Source: JARRQJ01 sp963810615 (lineage in GTDB: Bacteria; Pseudomonadota; Gammaproteobacteria; DRLM01). Taken from it: DNA of 64,000 bases. Shown here piece by piece: positions 62,538 through 64,000 of this stretch. The notes beneath the pieces are model-generated. The model did not search any database and was not told the DNA's origin. It saw only the letters and a program-made list of their open reading frames with translations. The stretch is from NCBI GenBank assembly GCA_963810615.1, contig CAWEOA010000002.1, positions 744,001-808,000 of the forward strand. Reading direction: 5' to 3'. Each line of letters begins with the position of its first letter. The first letter of the stretch is position 1. A program made the position numbers and the translations under genes.

Positions 62538-64000
62538 CTATAACGCCGGTTTTGAAGAAAAATAGCGATCCATCACCGCTCGGGCGATGGGCCCCGCCGC
62601 ACTGCCGCCGTGCCCACCGTTCTCGACCACCACCGCGATGGCGATCTCTGGATCATCGGCCGGGGCAAAGGCGATAAATAAGGCATGATCGCGCAGGCGT
62701 TCCTCCACATCTGCAGCCTTATATCTTTCATTCTGTTTGACACCGAAAACCTGTGCCGTACCGGTCTTGCCGGCGATGAGATAAGGCGCGTCGCGGCCTA
62801 CGCCGTAGGCCGTACCGGTCGGAGTATTCACCACATCCACCATGGCGGAGATCACGGTATCCCAATTTTTGGGTGCGGCAATGGGCACCTTGCCTTCCGG
62901 CAAGGGCGCTTCCGCCACAATTTCGCTGCTGCGGGAAGCTTGGGTCGCATGCACGATGTGAGGTTGAAGGATAGTACCGCGATTGGCAAGGATGGCCGTA
63001 GCCTCCGCCAACTGCAGCGGTGTCACCAGATTGTATCCCTGGCCGATGCCGCTGATCAGCGTCTCTCCCGGATACCAGACCTCGTGACGCGCGGCTCGCT
63101 TCCATTCCCGCGACGGCAGCAACCCCGAAAGTTCTCCCGGCAGATCGATGCCGGTCCTCTTGCCCAGGCCAAAATAGCTGAGGTATTTATAGATGCGATC
63201 GACTCCCAGGTCATGGGCCAGCTGGTAAAAATACACGTCGCAGGAATGCACGATGGCCGAGGTCACGTTGATAATGCCATGCCCCCCCCGCTTCCAATCG
63301 CGATAACGGTGGCTGTCGCCGGGTAGAGAATACGAACCTTGGCACAACACCTGGGTGTCAGGCGTCACTTCCTTATATTCCAGACCGGCCAGGGCCATGA
63401 AGGGTTTGATCGTCGATCCCGGAGGATACTGCCCGGTCAAGGCGCGATTGAACAGCGGTTGATCGATATCTTCCTGGAGACCCTGGTATTGCACGGAACT
63501 GATTCCATTGACGAAGAGATTGGGATCGACGCCGGGGACACTGGCCATGGCCAACACCTCACCGGTCTTGGGATTGATCGCCACCAGCGCACCCCGCTTA
63601 CCCTTCATTGACTGTTCGGCGACCATCTGCAAATCCATATCGATGGTCAAATACAGATTCTCGCCGGGCTTGGGCGGAATACGCTGCAGAACCCGCAAGA
63701 CCCGGCCGCGGGCATTACTCTCCTCGTGCTGATAACCCACCGTCCCATGCAAGATGCTTTCATAGGATTTTTCGACGCCGGTCTTGCCGACATGGGTGCT
63801 GCCACTGTAATTGGAGGGATCGAGTTCGTTCAGTTCGTTTACATTGATACGGCCGACATAGCCTATGGTATGCGAGGCGATCTTGCCGAAGGGATAATCG
63901 CGGGTCAGTCGCGCCTGGATATCCACACCGGGAAAACGATAGCGGTTGATGGCGAAGCGCGCCACTTCCTCCTCGCTGAGACGGAAACGCAGGGGGATCG
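62538..64000 (-). CDS. mrdA: Penicillin-binding protein 2, 5' end outside the window
   Basis: The gene continues past the right edge; the last bases still read in frame (RFRLSEEEVARFAINRYRFPGV). Motifs are the SxxK in YPPGSTIKPFMAL, the second motif SCDVYFY and KTG in AGKTGTAQVFG. The N-terminal pedestal region includes THVGKTGVEKSYE. It is the transpeptidase partner of RodA in cell elongation. Confidence 0.96.
   Translation of the reverse strand, partial: IPLRFRLSEEEVARFAINRYRFPGVDIQARLTRDYPFGKIASHTIGYVGRINVNELNELDPSNYSGSTHVGKTGVEKSYESILHGTVGYQHEESNARGRVLRVLQRIPPKPGENLYLTIDMDLQMVAEQSMKGKRGALVAINPKTGEVLAMASVPGVDPNLFVNGISSVQYQGLQEDIDQPLFNRALTGQYPPGSTIKPFMALAGLEYKEVTPDTQVLCQGSYSLPGDSHRYRDWKRGGHGIINVTSAIVHSCDVYFYQLAHDLGVDRIYKYLSYFGLGKRTGIDLPGELSGLLPSREWKRAARHEVWYPGETLISGIGQGYNLVTPLQLAEATAILANRGTILQPHIVHATQASRSSEIVAEAPLPEGKVPIAAPKNWDTVISAMVDVVNTPTGTAYGVGRDAPYLIAGKTGTAQVFGVKQNERYKAADVEERLRDHALFIAFAPADDPEIAIAVVVENGGHGGSAAGPIARAVMDRYFSSKPAL

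Noticed and set aside
1..64000. CRISPR arrays, insertion sequences or prophage genes
   Set aside because: No regularly spaced repeats, transposase, integrase or phage structural genes were recognised.

Overview
The window looks like a piece of a gammaproteobacterial chromosome. The evidence is the mrdA-rodA-mltB-rlpA-dacA-dat-ybeD-lipB-lipA block, the polA/engB/dsbA/EEP-nuclease neighbourhood (an order familiar from Pseudomonas and enterobacteria), a complete 12-gene type II secretion operon (gspC to gspN), cpxRA, and cydABX with the small protein CydP. Codon use is GC-rich in the core genes and clearly less so around 2.3-7.9 kb. The genus cannot be named from sequence reading alone.

Layout. 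0-2.1 kb: the end of a frameshifted sensor kinase gene, translationally coupled to an NtrC-type sigma54 activator. 2.25 kb: tRNA-Arg(CCG). 2.3-7.9 kb: a loosely packed accessory stretch with long non-coding gaps. It holds a zinc-ribbon/nucleoside-deoxyribosyltransferase-like protein, a pilin-like protein whose N-terminus has become a Sec-type signal peptide, a family 2 glycosyltransferase and a Ser/Thr-rich protein. 7.9-13 kb: cpxRA (with two CpxR-box-like sites upstream), a diguanylate cyclase broken at its 3' end, and a stray motA/motB pair. 13.4-16.6 kb: cytochrome bd oxidase (cydP, cydA, cydB, cydX). 16.8-26.7 kb: two large GGDEF-EAL sensors flanking a DUF2845 protein, a glutathione S-transferase-like protein, UvrD and an ABM-domain protein. 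27-33.1 kb: cstA-ybdD, a Braun-type lipoprotein with two L,D-transpeptidases, and a Na+/Ca2+-exchanger-type antiporter. 33.3-44.7 kb: the gsp operon. 45.3-55.3 kb: DUF2782, LOG-family protein, polA, a candidate sRNA gene, engB, a stand-alone cyclic-nucleotide-binding protein, dsbA, an acetolactate-synthase-like enzyme, an EEP-family nuclease and two uncharacterised small proteins. 55.3-64 kb: lipoate synthesis and cell-wall elongation genes, with mrdA running off the right end.

How the genes work together. Much of the window concerns the cell envelope: peptidoglycan elongation and trimming, Lpp-peptidoglycan linkage, type II secretion, periplasmic disulfide formation and Cpx envelope-stress sensing. 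Cyclic-di-GMP signalling is a second theme (three GGDEF proteins).

The strongest undescribed candidate is a small RNA between polA and engB (about 49343-49483). It has a sigmaE/AlgU-like promoter, three successive hairpins, a strong terminator, and CCTCC-type anti-Shine-Dalgarno sequences exposed in two loops. It sits in the same locus as Spot 42 in enterobacteria and ErsA in Pseudomonas. Other notable points are the pilin head with a Sec signal peptide, the CpxR boxes, and two single-base frameshifts in signalling genes that could be real decay or sequence errors.
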